From Brevundimonas sp. (lineage in GTDB: Bacteria > Pseudomonadota > Alphaproteobacteria > Caulobacterales > Caulobacteraceae), in assembly GCF_030682035.1 (NCBI RefSeq), contig NZ_JAUXQZ010000046.1:50877-114876 (forward strand): a DNA stretch of 64,000 bases, written 5' to 3'. The notes under the pieces were generated by a model. That model was not told the DNA's origin, searched no databases, and worked only from the letters and a program-made list of their open reading frames with translations. Shown here in pieces: positions 63,713-64,000 of the stretch. Position 1 is the first letter of the stretch; each line of letters begins with the position of its first letter. The position numbers and the translations under genes were made by a program.

Positions 63713-64000
63713 TCAGGCCTCGGTCTTTTCTTCTTCGGTCGCTTCAGCGGCCGGGGCTTCTTCAGCGGCGGCTTCGGCCGGAGCCTCTTCCGCAACGGCT
63801 TCCACCGGGGCTTCCTCGGTCACGGCTTCCGCTTCAGCGGCCGGAGCCTCTTCAGCGGCGGCCTCGGCCGGGGCTTCTTCAGCAGCGGCTTCAGCCGGAG
63901 CTTCTTCAACGGCCGGAGCGGCGGCCGCAGCAGCAGCGGCGGCAGCGGCTTCTTCCTTGGCGCGCTGGGCGGCTTCAGCGGCTTCCACCTTGGCGGCGGC
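63713..64000 (-). CDS. rpsP: 30S ribosomal protein S16, C-terminal extension (cut by window edge)
   Basis: About 95 codons at the 3' end of a gene that continues beyond the right edge. The visible part is KVEAAEAAQRAKEEAAA followed by about 70 residues of imperfect repeats of EEAPAEAAA. Caulobacter S16 is known for such an alanine/glutamate tail, and the position upstream of rimM fits rpsP. The globular S16 domain itself is outside the window, so the identity rests on context and tail composition. Confidence 0.75.
   Translation of the reverse strand, partial: AAAKVEAAEAAQRAKEEAAAAAAAAAAAPAVEEAPAEAAAEEAPAEAAAEEAPAAEAEAVTEEAPVEAVAEEAPAEAAAEEAPAAEATEEEKTEA

Noticed and set aside
1..64000. tRNA, rRNA, tmRNA or SRP RNA genes
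   Set aside because: No cloverleaf T-arm pattern or known RNA signature was recognised on reading either strand; a covariance search could still find one.

Overview
The window looks like a piece of an alphaproteobacterial chromosome from the Caulobacterales, most likely a Brevundimonas-like organism. This rests on the high GC content, the frequent GTG and TTG starts, TTAA-N7-TTAA boxes (the CtrA motif), a GTTC-N7-GTTC LexA box, and a gene order around the replication origin that matches what is known for Caulobacter: parB-parA-rsmG-mnmG-mnmE-rho-hemJ-hemH-hemE, then origin, then ppsR-maf-aroE-coaE-dnaQ. The species call is inference from family knowledge, not from a database search.

Regions. 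(1) 1-9744, all minus strand: the chromosome-partitioning genes (parB is cut by the window edge), the two tRNA-U34 modification GTPase/flavoprotein genes, rho and three late haem genes. Three parS-like ParB sites lie here. (2) 9745-10243: the predicted replication origin, with CtrA boxes and only weak DnaA boxes. (3) 10244-16404: ppsR-maf-aroE-coaE-dnaQ, mostly with 4-base ATGA/GTGA overlaps, then secB (opposite strand) and timA-mltA. (4) 16405-26517: a HerA-like ATPase with a small membrane-associated partner, an AI-2E family permease, the giant NAD-glutamate dehydrogenase, a UspA-like protein and an Nfu iron-sulfur scaffold. (5) 26621-34357: two XRE regulators, then tsaB-rimI-fur-miaB-phoH-ybeY-lnt and a third XRE regulator. 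(6) 34392-37089, accessory: a lipoprotein gene with a toxin-like domain, and an intact 2126-bp IS1595-type transposon (25-bp inverted ends, 8-bp target duplication) that carries three passenger genes of unknown function. (7) 37164-48850: coaBC-dut, dapB, dnaJ-dnaK with a heat-shock promoter, alkB, a Tat-exported dienelactone hydrolase, grpE-hrcA and rph. (8) 48919-58987: envelope and small-molecule genes, SOS-linked mmcB, hslU and hslV separated by a compact inverted-repeat module that holds one GxxExxY gene, a BLUF photosensor, a ThiF/MoeB-like enzyme, a 2-hydroxyacid dehydrogenase and an SH3 protein behind a CtrA box. (9) 59119-64000: fabA-fabB-fabI interrupted by a lower-GC Fic gene, then rimM and the 3' end of rpsP on the minus strand.

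The core genes serve replication and partitioning, translation fidelity (MnmE/MnmG, MiaB, TsaB, YbeY, RimM), proteostasis (DnaK/DnaJ/GrpE/HrcA, HslUV), and lipid and cofactor synthesis. Several families of short palindromic intergenic repeats are scattered between them. At three genes (rsmG, mnmE, rimM) the end of such a repeat appears to supply the ribosome-binding site. The least explained items are the IS1595 passenger genes, the GxxExxY module, the toxin-like lipoprotein, and the possible small-RNA locus between the AI-2E gene and gdhZ. No tRNA, rRNA or CRISPR array was seen.
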